NCBI GenBank assembly: GCA_963576725.1
Contig: OY755252.1
Coordinates: forward strand, 40,242,599-40,306,598
Reading direction: 5' to 3'
Length of the DNA stretch: 64,000 bases
Source of the DNA: Azorinus chamasolen
Lineage: Eukaryota > Mollusca > Bivalvia > Cardiida > Solecurtidae
The notes beneath the pieces were generated by a model that worked only from the letters and a program-made list of their open reading frames with translations, had not been told where the DNA came from and did not search any database. Of the stretch, positions 11,603 to 25,600 are shown in pieces. The first letter of the stretch is position 1; each line of letters begins with the position of its first letter. Both the position numbers and the translations under genes were made by a program.

Positions 11603-12842
11603 TTAGCTCACCTGAACCGAAGGCTCAGGATGAGCTATTGTGACCGCGATCTGTCCGTCGTCCGTCCACAATTTCAAACGACATCTCCTCTGAAAGTGCT
11701 GACCCGATTTGAACCAAATTTTGTCAGAAGCATCAGTGGCAGGGGGAACAAAATGTTATTCACATTATGACCCCCGGGCCAAAAATGGCCCTGCCCAAGA
11801 GCTTATCAGTTTTTCATAGGAAAATCTTCTTCTCTGAAACTGTAAGGCCTAGACCTTTGATATTTGGTATGTAGCATCATCTAATGGTCCTCTACAAATT
11901 TGTAGATTGTTCAAATTATGACCCCCGGGCCAAAAATGGCCCCACCCAAGGACTTATCAGTTTTTCATAGGAAAATCTTTAAAAATCTTCTCTGAAACTG
12001 TAAGGCCTAGACCTTTCATATTTGGTATGTAGCATGATCTGATGGTCCTCTACAAAGATTGTTCAAATTATGACCCCGGGCCAAAAATGGCCCCGCCCAA
12101 GGGCTTATCAGTTTTTCATAGGAAAATCTTTAAAAATCTTCTTCTGAAACTGTAAGGCCTAGACCTTTGATATTTGCTATGTAGCATCATCTAATGGTCC
12201 TCTACTAAAATTGTTCAAATTATGACCCCTGGGCCAAAAATGGCCCTGCTCAAGGGATTATCAGTTTTCCATAGGAAAATCTTTAAAAATCTTCTTCTCT
12301 GAAACTGTAAGGCCTAGAACTTTGATATTTGGTATGTAGCATCATCTAATGGTCCTCTACAAAGATTATTCAAGTTATGACCCGCTGGCCAAAAATGGCC
12401 CGCCCCGGGGCTTATCAGTTTTTCATAGGAAAATCTTTAAAAATCTTCTCTGAAACTGTAAGGCCTAGACCTTTGATATTTGGTATGTAGCATCATCTAA
12501 TGGTCCTCTACAAAGATTGTTCAAATTATGACCCCCAGGCCAAAAATTGCCCCGCCTAAGGGCTTATCAGTTTTTCAAAGGAAAATCTTTAAAAATCTTC
12601 TTCTGAAACTGTAAGGCCTAGAAATTTGGTATGTAGCATCATCTAATGGGTCCTCTACAAAGATTGTTCAAATTATGACCCCTGGACCAAAAATGGCCCC
12701 GCCCAAGGGCTTATCAGTTTTTCATAGGAAAATCTTTAAAAATCTTCTGAAACCTTTGATGTTTGGTATGTAACATGATCCAACGGTCCTCTACAAATAT
12801 GTAGCTTTGGCTTGTGGTCCTCTGCCAAGAATGTTTCAACTT
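11603..12842 (-). mobile_element. HINE-like element, reversed and 5'-truncated
   Basis: Minus-strand copy of the element at 26625-28420. The 3' hairpin (tagctcacctgaaccgaagg, ctcaggatgagct) and GTCC-rich run are at 11603-11700, followed by about seven ~150-bp units. The head (AACAAGAGGGCC) is missing. Confidence 0.75.
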
Positions 12843-13014
12843 ACAATCCCGATATCAAATCGTAATTATCTTAACTTTGAAACAGTCTGGATCTGTTCTG
12901 CCTTTTTGTCATTCAACCGAGACTAACTTCTTGATTGGAGATAGCAGGAATTTTGAAAAATGTTACTATCTAAAATAACAGAGCCATAGATAAGAGACAT
13001 ATTCCAAATACTAA

Positions 13015-13100
13015 AGTCCTGCATTAAGCTACCACCTGCATCTAGCACCCAGAATTATACCACTTTTAGGTGGTTGCATTAGCGGGGTTTTACTGTATAT
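13015..13100. mobile_element. D MITE, right half only
   Basis: 'gtcctgcattaagctaccac', 'ggtggttgcattagcggggt' and TTTACTGTA match the right half of the D copy at 11060. The left half is absent. Confidence 0.7.
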
Positions 13101-13188
13101 CATAGGGGTTTTACTGTATATCATAGGGGTTTTACTGTATATCATAGGGGTTTTACTGTATATCATAGGGGTTTTACTGTATATCATA
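13084..13188. repeat. 21-bp tandem repeat, five perfect copies
   Basis: Unit 'ggggttttactgtatatcata' starts at 13084, 13105, 13126, 13147 and 13168. The first half of the unit is the D MITE terminus, so the MITE end plus its flank was amplified. Confidence 0.95.
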
Positions 13189-13313
13189 AGCAAACACAGT
13201 AGAACCTGATCAGATGGCTCCTACAGGAGTTGTCTGATCTGAGTCTACACTGTGTGCAAATGTAAAAGTGTAAAGGGTTAATAATTGTTTAAGTCTTGAA
13301 ACTCCCCTCAGTG

Positions 13314-13553
13314 TTAACTCTTTACTTCATGAATACACATATAAGAAATAATGACATCATGCATATTAATTAGATTAATTGTTATAATTGCACATGGACA
13401 CAGGAATTTTTGGCCATGGCAGAAATTGCAGAATTAAAACTAGATTATTTCATAAAGCAAAGAGAGCAGACCCTGATCAGATGGCTCCTATAGATCTGGG
13501 TCTACTATGTTTGCAAAGCCATTGAAAGGCATATTCATGGGGTAAAGGGTTAA
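13314..13553. mobile_element. A2 MITE
   Basis: TTAACTCTTTACTTCATGAA ... TAAAGGGTTAA with the A-type hairpin; the loop side of the hairpin is shortened. Sits just downstream of ERGIC3 exon 9. Confidence 0.8.
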
Positions 13554-13607
13554 CTATAGTGTTTAATTGGAGCATTTCTGGATTTTGTACTTACTTTCTT
13601 CATCTAC

Positions 13608-13691
13608 CTGCACCAAGTCATCAAGTGGGTTGACGATGCCTGGATATTCCTCACCGAACGACAGATGGTGAATGGTGTGAGACATGTTAAA
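13608..13691 (-). CDS. ERGIC3: ERGIC3 exon 9 (last visible exon)
   Basis: 84 nt, phase 0 to 0, encoding FNMSHTIHHLSFGEEYPGIV then NPLDDLVQ. It ends at donor GTAGAT, so at least one more exon must follow, but none was recognised to the left. Confidence 0.92.
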
Positions 13692-16600
13692 CTGTAAAGG
13701 AAAAAAATCAAAAGTTTCAATAAAAAGAAAATTGAGAGTAAATCAGTATCTCATCAGGATTTTCACTCTAATACTCTGAATTTATTTCTACAGACAAAGG
13801 AATTGCAGCAAACAGTTAATTTATTGAGCAAAGAGTTAACCCTTTCCCTCCTATAAACGTGTTTTCATGCATCTGCAAACAGAGTAGACCCTGATCAGAT
13901 GGCTCAAGGAGCCCTCTGATCAGGGTCTGCTCTGTTTGCTTATGGAATTTGATAAATTTGTTTCTTTAGTTTCTCAAATGGGTACAATAAAAAGAAAATT
14001 GAGAATCAACATCTCATCAGGATTTTTCACTGTCTGATACTCGGTATTTATTTCTACAGACGAAGGAATTGCAGCAAACGATTAATTTATTAGACAAAGA
14101 GTTGATCCTTTCCCTCCTATAAACATGTTTTCATGCATCTGCAAACAGAGTAGACCCAGATCAGATGGCTCAAGGAGCCGTCTGATCAGGGTCTGCTCTG
14201 TTTGCTTATGGAATTTGATATATTTCCTTTCCCTCCTATAAACATGTTTTCATGCATCTGCAAACAGAGTAGACCCAGATCAGATGGCTCAAGGAGCCGT
14301 CTGATCAGGGTCTGCTCTGTTTGCTTATGGAATTTGATATATTTGTTTCTTTAGTTTCTCAAATGGGTACAATGATCCACATTCCATGTTTCAATATCAC
14401 CATTATGTTCATGAATATTCAGTAGGTATTGAAATTTGGAATAAATACAGAACAGGGAAAGTGTTAACCCTTTAAATGTGGGAAACAAGTGCGCAAGTAC
14501 AAGCATTTGTAAACAATGTAGACCCAGATCAGAGGACTCCTAGAGGAGCCTTGAGGCTTCTGATTGGGGTATGCACTGTTTGCCAGTCCAATTCCGTAGG
14601 CAAATTCAGTCCTGTCATACTGAATGGACTGTATAGTTAAACGGTGATGGGACATTCCACTTTGAATATTCAGCATTCAAATGGTTAACAAAATAGTAGC
14701 TACAGCAAATGGTGAATGTCATGTGTCACATACCTTTTCTCCACCCAGTGCCTGTAAGTCATGGACTGGAAAAGAAAAAAACAACAGAGTATTAGGTAGT
14801 ACAAAGAACAATGGGATTTTAAAGTAAATTTGCTGAATTTATGACCTGCCAAACAAGTGCAGGTCTCAGCATTTAACTGAGTTACTGACCAGACAGACAA
14901 AACAGGTAAGTTTGTGGCTAACTGAGGGCCACAACTCTGGTGTTCAAAGGTCAATATTAGTGTTACTTGCAGGGTCATATGTCTTTATTGAACTTAACAT
15001 TTACACAGTTTCATAGAAAACCCCTAAACCGTTTCTGAGATGTGACACATGCATGGATGGAAGAAAATGCCCAAATTATATCCCTCTGCCTTCAGCGGGG
15101 GATATAAAGGCACGATGATAAGAAAGCTAGTCAGTTTTAAACCTTTCCCTGATGAATATTCATGTATAAAGAAATAATACCATGAATGTTTATCGACTGA
15201 ATTTTTATAATGGTACATAAGCACAGGAATCTTTGCCTTAGCCGATACTGTAGTATCAGAGCTATAATTATTATCCTGTAAGCAGACAGCTCCTACAGAA
15301 GCCATCTCATTTAACCCTTTCCCTCATATAAACGTGTTTTCGCGCATTTGCAAACAGAGTAGACCCAGATCAGACGGCTCCTAGAGGAGCCGTCTGATCA
15401 GGGTCAACTCTGTTTGCTAATAGAATTGGATAGATCTGTTTCCATGCTTTCTAAAATGTCTACACTGTTCTACCTTCCTTATTTCTTTATAACTATTTTG
15501 TTAATGAACATTCAGTGGCCTAAATACAGAACAGGGAAAGGGTTAAGTCTATTCTGTTCGTAAAGATGTTAAAAGTCATCTTTCAGGTAAAGGGTACACA
15601 CTTGGCATTTATATAAGTATATGTATATGAAGTGGTGGGGTTGGGTTGTTATGATTAAAGTAATACAGAAATAGAGGATCTGTTGCGAGTTGTCTTTTAA
15701 GATCACATGTTCCTAAATGAGCCTTAGAAAATGTCATTAAGCGAGCCTTGGCGAGCTTAATAACATTTTCTTGGTGAGTTTAGGAACATGTGATCTTAAA
15801 AGACAATGAGCATCAGATTCTTTTTCTCACATAACAAAAAAGTGTATTTTCGTCGTTTAAATGACATGTAAACATCGGTTTCCATGGCATGACGTCATAT
15901 ATAACGTATGACGTCATATGTTCTAAAGTGATCTTACATGTGTTACAGATAAGGGAATCTTAACCCGTTGTTCTTACTCGGAGATAAGGGAAGGTATGTG
16001 AGAAAGTGAGAGCCTGACTTTCATCCTGCATTAAGCTACCATCTGAATTTAAGACAATACCTCTATTTGGTTGTCATTTTAGAAAATTTTACAGAATTCA
16101 CCAGTTTTAATCTGACTGAATTAAGATAAATTAACTCCATGAATATGCCTTCTCAAACAGAGTTGATCCAGATCAGACGGCTCCAGTATGAGCCGTCTGA
16201 TCAGGGTCTGCTCTATTTGCTTATGATATAATAATAATAGTACATGTACATGTATACATGTACTGTCCATTTCAATATACTTTGTCACTGAATTTGAATC
16301 GAGATTTTTTTTTATTTCGAGTCAGACTGACCGTAAATCTACTTCATTTGATCGCATCGTTTTTCAGGAACCCCCATGCTAAATATCCCTCAATACCATG
16401 CAGTAACAAGGAATTAAATGCCCAAAATGCATTTTCTACATGCTAATTCTATCAGCTGTATCATTTTTCAACAGGGATGTATTGCATACTGATATGAAAA
16501 AAATGCCGTAATTTTGTGTATGACGTCAACTTTTAAAAGCTATAATTACCCTCAGTTAAAATCAAACGTTCCACTTAACGTCATTCGTTCGCCATTTGCA

Positions 16601-19600
16601 ATTTGAATTGAACATGTTAACGGTGGGAAAACAGTTTTTGTGCATGAAATCTTTATTTAAAGATGGATTCAAGGGAAACTCCAACATAGAGTTCCTGGAA
16701 AACGATGATACAAGTGGTTTAAATTTGATCTCAATCCGGTAAAAAATGAAAAACATGAGCCGCATACAGTGCCAACGCTCCTCTGATTTGGTGCTTGTCC
16801 AACTAAATTTAAAAAAAATAAAGGGCCATAACTCCATAATTTTGAAATCAAGAGTTATGGTTCTTATGTAGGGGTCTTCCTTTCAATGAGATCTAACCTA
16901 TGAAGTTTCATGTTGAAACCTCTTAATATACTTTTTGAGTAATGAGCAACATTAAAGTTTTTGCACACCGCCGACGCCAACGGCTACAACCCAGTGATCT
17001 TCAAAGACGAGCTAAAAATCTCGATTCAAATTCAATGACAAAGTACATGTAAATTGAAATGGACAGTAGATATGATTCTACAGTTTATGCCATGGCCAAA
17101 CATTCCAGTGTCCATGTGCTAATAAAGCAATTAACCTAATTATTCATGGAGTAAAGGGTTAAAACACTCACCATGTACATGATGTTGTTGAAAGCTTTTT
17201 CCTGGTGCCAAATGGAAGTTTCCTCCAACCTGAAACAAATGATATACAATGAGCCTCAGACATCCTATCTCTCCTTTCCATGGATTTGTCATTAACTCTA
17301 TCCCTGTTTTATACATTGATTCCAAATTTCAATAGGTACTGAATATTCATTAACAAAATATTTAAAACGAAATATGACAGGTGGTAAATTGTAGCCAGTT
17401 TTGAAAGTAAAGAAATAGATCTGTTGAATTCCATTAGCAAACAGAGCAGACCCTGATTAGACGGCGCCTATAGAAGCTGTCTGTTCTGGGTCTACTCTGT
17501 TTGCAATGTGTGAAAACACGTTTATATGAAGGAAAGGGTTACATTAGTCTGCCATAATGTCCAACAATCAAACTGATCCTTCAGGATGTGGGTCAGTCAA
17601 ACTGCTCCTTCAGGATGTGGGTCAGTCAAACTGCTCCTTCAGGATGTGGGTCAGAACTATCTAAGTTTTTCTTTCCTTAGTATTATTAGGGTACGGTATT
17701 AAAGTACATTACACAATCTATTTCATAAAACATGGAGATTCTACAAAATGCAATGACCCCAATCCAGCTGACACAAAGTTAAACCAAATGTGGCTCTTCA
17801 TAAAGGCTAGGAAGCTAAATTTGGTCACATTTTATCCTAGACGAATATTAAGTGTTAGAAAATTATTTTTGCAACATACACATTAACATTACAAAATCAT
17901 AATACTATGAGATGCATTGCCTTGTTGCTTTTTCACATAGCAAACAATAGAGACAGAAAACCAATAATTTCTATGGCTAAAGATGATGATAAATAAAGCG
18001 TTTTTTGTTTTGGTTGCAATGTGACTATTGCTGTATGGAGTACACAAATTGTCTCTGCTTTTTGTTATGTGTTCTATTTCAGGCATTATCCATGCCAATC
18101 TACAATCCATGTATTGAATTTAGTATATATGAGCCACTCTTATTGAAGTGAAAACAATGTAGACATAGCTCAGACATCAAGTTTATGACGAGGTGTCTGA
18201 TCAAGTTTTATACTATACTGAAAGACAAAAAATGAATTACTACAGACTCACTTAGGAGTGACAAACAATGCAGACCTTGTAGCTAGTCTAGGTCTACACT
18301 ATCTGCAGTGCAATTAGACCCTTTTCACAACTGAGTGACTCATATGTTATCACTTAACCCTTTACCCCATAGGCTATTTTTAGATACCTCTTTTAATAAA
18401 TCTACCGAAAAGGAGCATTAACTAGAGAAAAGGAAATTTTTTAGAATTTTGTAGTTTGAAACCATTGTGATAAATAGAGCATTTGCTCCTATAGGAGCAA
18501 ATGCTCTATTTATCACAATGGTTTCACAAAGTGACTTTTACAGAGTCGTCAAAAGTTGTCAATATGAGGGAATGGGTTAACCCTATACCTGGTCAGATGG
18601 CTCATACAGGAGCCATCTGATCTGGGTCTACATGTACTCTGTTTGCAAATGCATGAAAAGTGTTTATATGAAGGAAAGACTTAATGTTCATGCTCTTGTA
18701 TCCAGCTGTATGGACCTTTGACTTCACGAATATTCATGTAAGAAATAATGACTTGGTGAATACCAATTAAACTGAATATTTACAGAGGCATATGAGCAAG
18801 GTAATTTTTGGCAAAACCTTATGAAGGATTCAATCAGCTCTATATTATTCCCATCATTCCGGATAGGAGCTGTCTGATTTGAGTCTACTATTTGAAAGCA
18901 TAAAAAATGCGCATCTATGAAATAAAGGGTTATTAAACGTTTTTACGCATGCACTGACATTTGCAGTGTAGACCAAGATCATAAGAGTCCTAGAGTTTGT
19001 CATTCAACATCCTCTAGAAAGTTTAAGCCTTTCATACTGAGTAAACTCTTTAGATAACCCATTCCCTTATATTTAACCCATTCCCTCATATTGACGACTC
19101 TGTAAAAGTCACTTTGTGAAACCATTGTGATAAATAGAGCATTTGCTCCTATAGGAGCAAATGCTCTATTTATCACAATGGTTTCAAACTACAAAATTCT
19201 AAAATTTTCCTTTTCTCTAGTTAATGCTCCTTTTCGGTAGATTTATTCAAAGAGGTTGGATCTAAAAATAGCCTATGAGGTAATGGGTTAAACACAGATG
19301 GGTTATTCCACTCTGGAATTCAGCATTGAAGGGGTTATGGAGGTTGTTGTAGACAAGATTCTGCCATACCTTGTTCACTTCCAGGTAGCCATAAATCAAG
19401 CAGCCTTCATTTTTCTGTGCAGCAATTTTCTCCTTAAAACCCTCCCTCTGACACTGCTCAATCGTTTCATAGTTCTTGAAAGCCCAGCCTTTCTTCCTGT
19501 ACTGTTCTCGGACTTCTTCACATGTATTACAGCATCTGTGAGAAAAAAATCATAAACATGTACAGTTTACTTCTCGAGAACAATTTTTTATTTCGGATTA

Positions 19601-22600
19601 TCTGGTGTTCAAGTCTTCAGAAGCTTAGTTTGACCAGCAGAGTTAAGATCAGAGTTCCAGATAAGATGCGTAAATTAAAACATTTTCAAGAAAAACTTCT
19701 TTATTTCTCCACCAAACCTGATGTTGTGACCACCTTAGGATTGTCTCTTTGGGACGATTCTAAAGAGTGGTCACAACATAGGGTCTGGTCAAAATCTTGA
19801 CCTTGACCTAATTTCAAATATCTTTATATCAAGGGAAAGGCCTTTACCAAAGCCATATATATACCAAAGATGAATTGTTGAGCATTTATAGTTCAAAAGT
19901 TAGAGCAATGTTACAGTTTGTTAAAAATGGCAAAGTTTTCGAAATAGTGACATTGATCTGATTTCATGTATCTTTGTATAAAGTGAAAGGCCTTCACCCA
20001 AGCTATCTGCATACCAAGTATGAATTGTCTAGCTTAAGTAATTCAGAAGCTATAAGCAATGTTAAAGTTTTGTTAATGATGGCCCACCTGGTTTTCACTA
20101 AACTATAAGCCGAGATTTTTCTTGAAAAATCCTGCTAATAAAAGCGTTTCCATTATTCATATATGTGCATCTTTAACATTGATCCCAAAAGATTGGTTTG
20201 TTTTTATTAAGTTTAACTTCATCTTAACAGTATTTCAGTCAAATCAAGACGTCCACGGTCCAGCTAATTTCTACTGTTGGAGGGAGACCACAGAGGTTCT
20301 TCTGTGTATGGAGCAAATTGCATTGTTTCGTGTACAGAACATCCAAGTAGAACCACCAACCTACCACAAGCCAGGTGGAAGGAATCCCAAAGGAATGAGT
20401 GAATATAGTCATTTTCCCAAGTTTTCTAACAATTTTCTATCTAATCAAACATGTTGGTCAACATTAGGCATTATCCCATGTACATTTACATTGGGTAAAA
20501 GTATTTAATCACAAACGTCTATCAGTACAGCTACTGTGTTTTGATGTTAAATTGAGAACAAGGCATTTCTCGTTTATTATGTCATTATTTCTTACAAGAA
20601 TATTTATGGAGTAAAGTGTTAAACCTCCAGGAAATTCATTGTTAACTTCAGTTCTTTAAATCCTTTACTCTATGAATATACATGTAAGAAATAATGTATG
20701 TAAAAATATTGATTAGAATAACCCTTTACTCCATAAATACGACTTTGCAAACAGTGTAGATCCAGATCAGACGGCTCCTACAGGGTCTGCTCTGTCTGCT
20801 AATGGAATAATATAGATATGATTCTATAGTCTTTACTTTTACTTGTGCTAAATTAATCCGATAAATATTCATAATGTCATTATTTTTTACATGAATATTT
20901 ATGAAAGAAAGGTTTAATATTAATAATGGTGTAAGAACAAGAAAGGTTTTGGCCCTAGTAATACATGTAACTGTAAAATTAGATCCATTATCATTCCATA
21001 AGCAAACCCTAATCAGAGGATTCCTACAGAAGACGTCTGATCTAGGATTCTAGGTATACCCTGTTGGAAAAGGTGTTAAAAAAGTGTATCTATGGAGTAA
21101 ATATTAAATATTTGTTTTATGAGGATAGTTTCCGTTACTCACTGTTTGTCTTCAGTTTCAGCACCATAGCAGCTCTCACATCTGTTTGCTTCTAATGTCT
21201 TGTTTACAGCCTGAGGAAATAAATTGCTTTAACCCTTATCTTGCTGTAAAATTTAATGTCTGTTCAAACTCTCATTTACAACAGAACCTGTCTATAGGAG
21301 TGTTTGCATTACCTTTGACCTGCATTAAGCTACAACCTACTTTACAGACCCTTAATTAGTCTTCTCTTTGAAGGCTACTTAACCCTTCCCCTCATATAAA
21401 CGCATTTTCATGCATTTGAAAACAGAGTAGACCAAGATCAGATGGCTCCTAGAGGAGCCGTCTGATCAGGGTCTGCTCTGTTTGCTAATAGAATTTGATA
21501 GATCTGTTTCTTTGCTTTCTAAAATGCCTACAATGTTCAACCTTCCATATTTCTTTATAAGTATTTTTTAATTAATATTCATTAGGTACTGAAATTTGGA
21601 ATAAACATCGAACACGGAGATTTGGAATAAACATAGAACAGGGAACCAGGGTTAACCATGATGTAGGTTATGTTAACTTATTCTCATTAAGACTGTCAAT
21701 GTGAGTTTATATTGTAAAATACCCCTATCATACAAGATACAGTAAAACCTCTCTATAACGGCCACTAAATTACATCAAGTATTTTGTGTTAAAGGCAGGT
21801 GGATGCTTAAAGCAAGGTGAAAGTAAAACAGAACGCTCCTATAGGAGCGTTCTGTTTTACTTTCGCGTTGCTTTAAGCAGCATTCTGCCCTAAATACCAA
21901 CTAATTAATACAATTTAGTGGCCGTTATAGAGAGGTTTTACTGTAAACCATTTTCTTTGATACTTATAATTTACCTATAACATAATATCATCAGCCTATT
22001 TCAAACAGTTACGAAACTAAAACCCACCCAGAATAATTACTAATATATCGCCGAATAACATCGGGGTCTTCGATATAAAACAATGACAGTTTTGTCTTCA
22101 TTATTTATTCTATTGGTTTCTTGCTATATATTTCTTTTTGGCATTTAACCAAAATATTTCAAGGCATTTTAAAAACTCTCAAGTACAGACTATCACCAAT
22201 TCTATACTTTCTGTCCGAGCCAAAACATCCTGTGTACATAGGCCACCATAAACATTCAGCTAATAAATATTCATGGTGTCATTATTTCTTGCAGGAATAT
22301 TGAACGGGGAAAGGATTAAGGTAAATATATGAGAAAATATATTTCAGAAACAACACAAACATTTTATTCTCACCCCAAGAATCTCTTCTGACTTGTCTCC
22401 AAGGTCTGAAATGAACAACAAACAAAAATCAGATATACTGATGTGTTTTCGCCAGATATGCAGTCAGTTCTGTCCAGAGCTATTGATAAGGGGCGTATTT
22501 AGGAATTAAAATAAACCCTTTGCCCGCCACATATTTTTTATCACTTTGCCCTCTTTGAATATTAATTAGCCAAATCTTTACAAAAATATACAGAATAAGT

Positions 22601-25600
22601 TGAAATGATTTTCCTAGGCAAAAGCATAGAGCATGCAGGCATGGATTTTCCATGGCAAACAGTGCAGACCCAGATGAGAGAGTTCCTATAGGAGCTCTCT
22701 CATCTGGGTCTACACTGTTTGCAAATGCAACTATAGTTGTGACTGGCAGGCTATGGGTTGATAGCTTTTATATTTCTCTACAAAACCCTTATTTTCTGAT
22801 ACTCAAAATTGTCTGAAAGTTGATATTGTAACGTGACAATGATATTAACCCTTTCCTCCATGAATATTTATGTAAGAAATAATGACGTAATGAATATTAA
22901 CTAGATTAATTTGTTATAATCTCACATGAACACACGAATGTTTGGCCATAGCAGAAACTGCAGAATCATATCTATATTATAACATACACAAACAGAGTGG
23001 ACCCTGATCAGACCACTGTACCTTTAGCAAACAGATTTGACCCAGATCAGACAGCTCCTATAGGAGTCGGTGATCAGGGTCTGCTCTGTTGACTTATTAT
23101 ATAACATAGATCTGATTCCTTCTGACAGTTTCCACCATGGCCGTCCTGTGTTCATGTGGCATTATAAAAATTAATCCAATTAATACCGGGTATTCATGGT
23201 GTCATTTCTTTTTACATGAATTTCATGCACCATTATTTACAAAGAGTGTGGACTCAGATGTTGACTTGGATCAGGGCTTTCTAGTAGACACCGCTGATCA
23301 GGACCAGCACTGTTTGTTATTCAAATTCCTGTAGTAAATTTAAACCTTTCATACTGAATGGATTCTATATAGTTAACTATTTCCTTCAAACTTTTTCTCC
23401 TGTAGGAATTGTAAGATCGGGGTTTGCTCTGTTTGCTCAAACTATAACAGATCTAACTCTAGCAATACCAAAATTCTACATAAGAACTAAACTGTTTGAC
23501 ACTAAGAAAGTCTTTTTGAAATGACATAGTGCAGATAGACACTTAAGTTCTGAAACATTCTACAAAAGACCAGTACTAACTGTGCAAGTCATATGCACAA
23601 ATGATTATTGCAAAAGTATATTTATAATAAGTTCTTTAACCCTTTTCTTGTTCCATGTTTGTTCCAAATTTCAATACCTACCGAATATTCATGGTCAAAA
23701 TAGTTATAATGAAATATGGAAGGTGAAACTTTGCAAAGGCGTGAAAAGGTATTTATATGAAATAATGGGTTAAAAACAGCTGTGTTTGATAGACAAATAA
23801 TTTAGTTATCCAGGATTGTAGCAGGTTTCAGTGTTGGTTATTTAACATGATCCTACTTGTTGCTGATGTTTTACCTTGTTTTTCTGGTTCATCCTCCACC
23901 CACTCTCCGGTCAGTGTCAGTCTCTGTTTAAACATATGGTGAGCCACATCTATCTGGTTTTCTCCTGATATATCCATGGCATCTATACTTAAAACTAAAA
24001 CCAAAAGAATCCTAACATCATTGTGTGCAGAGCAGTGTAAAATATAAACCGGAGCAATAGCTAGAGGTGTGTAATCAAATGTTAAAATCCTTGTTTCTCC
24101 ACCTAACACTATATGAGATGATTCTAAAATAGTAAAGAGTAGTCACAACATAGGGTTTGATGGAGAAATAAAGGATCTATTATTGAAATTGTTTATCCCT
24201 TTCCTTCATACAAACGCTTTTTCACGCATTGAATGGTCACAGTATAAGGCTTGGTGGAGAAATAAGGGATTTATTCTTGAAAATGTTAAAATGAACGCAT
24301 CTTATCTGGACCTCTGAATGCCTTTGCAAATAGAATAGCCACTGAGATCAGTCAGTAGAAGCTGTCTGATCCGGGTATGCTCTGTTTGCTTTAGTCCTGA
24401 TTCTACACCATCAAAATTCTTGTTTCATGAATCATAATAAAACTGTACTTAATCAATATTCATAAAGTATTTCTTATATGAATATTCATGAGGTAAAGGG
24501 TTATAACCTTTTCCGTCAAATCAATACTTTTTCAGTTCTTCGCAAACAGAGCAGACCCAGATTAGATGGCTCCAATAAGATCAGTGTCCGCTCTGTTTGC
24601 ATATTAAATCAAATAGATGTGATCCTAGTTTTTGTCAAAGCCTTTGAAAAGTTTACACTATAAAAATTAAGTTAATGAATATTCATTTAGTTACCACACA
24701 AAATTTGATTTTCATTAGGGAAAGGGTTAACACTTTACTCCATAGATGCGCCTTTCTATGCCTTTGCAAACAGAAACCTATAGAAACTGTCTGATCAGGG
24801 TCTGCTCTGTTTGCTTATGATATATTATAGGTATGATTCTCTACAGTTTCTTTCATGGCCAAAACTTCCTGTGCCCATGTGCTACTGTAACAGTTAATCT
24901 AATTAATATTCATGACAACATAATTTCTTATATGAATATTCATGGAATAAAGGGTTAACCCTTTCCCTCATATAAAAGTGTTTTCACACATCTGTAAACA
25001 GAGTAGACCCAGATCAGACGGCTCCTAGAGGAGCCGTCTGATCAGGGTCTGCTCTGTTTGCCAATGGAATTTGATAGATCTGTTTCTATACTTTCTGAAA
25101 TTGCTACAATGTTCTACCTTCCATATTCCATTATAACTAATTTGTCCATGAATATTCATTAGGTAATGAAATTTGTAATAAACATAGAACAGGGAAAGGG
25201 TTAAGGGGTAACAAACGTTTGAAACTTTCACTAGAATTTGTTTGTATTTGCTTCATTGCTGAGTTTGGGTGGACCTATTGGGGTTTTTTTTTACATAGGG
25301 TTTTACTTTATTTTAACAATGGCGACATCAAGCTAACTACAAGGCCTTCTGTGCACGGAACAAATAGCATTGTTTCATGCACAGAAGAAAATCTTGGTAG
25401 GACCACCAACCTACTGCAAGCCAGTTGGAAGACTTCCTCAGATGAATAATAATAACTAGAACAATTGCTGAAGGTGATGAATACCCCTGCATGACAGCCT
25501 TGATTGCAAATCCAAGTTAGTGACACCAACTACCCATGTAACAAGACCAAATAAAAACATTCGAAGTTCAAAGGGAGATAATTCTGTAATGCCTGCCACG

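Noticed and set aside
11603..12842. Regularly spaced repeats resembling a CRISPR array
   Set aside because: Whole ~150-bp units repeat with no distinct spacers, in animal DNA with introns. It is a tandem minisatellite inside a mobile element.
20122..20508. 128-codon plus-strand open frame
   Set aside because: It overlaps an interspersed repeat also found at 25255-25445, has no domain, and lies antisense in an ERGIC3 intron.
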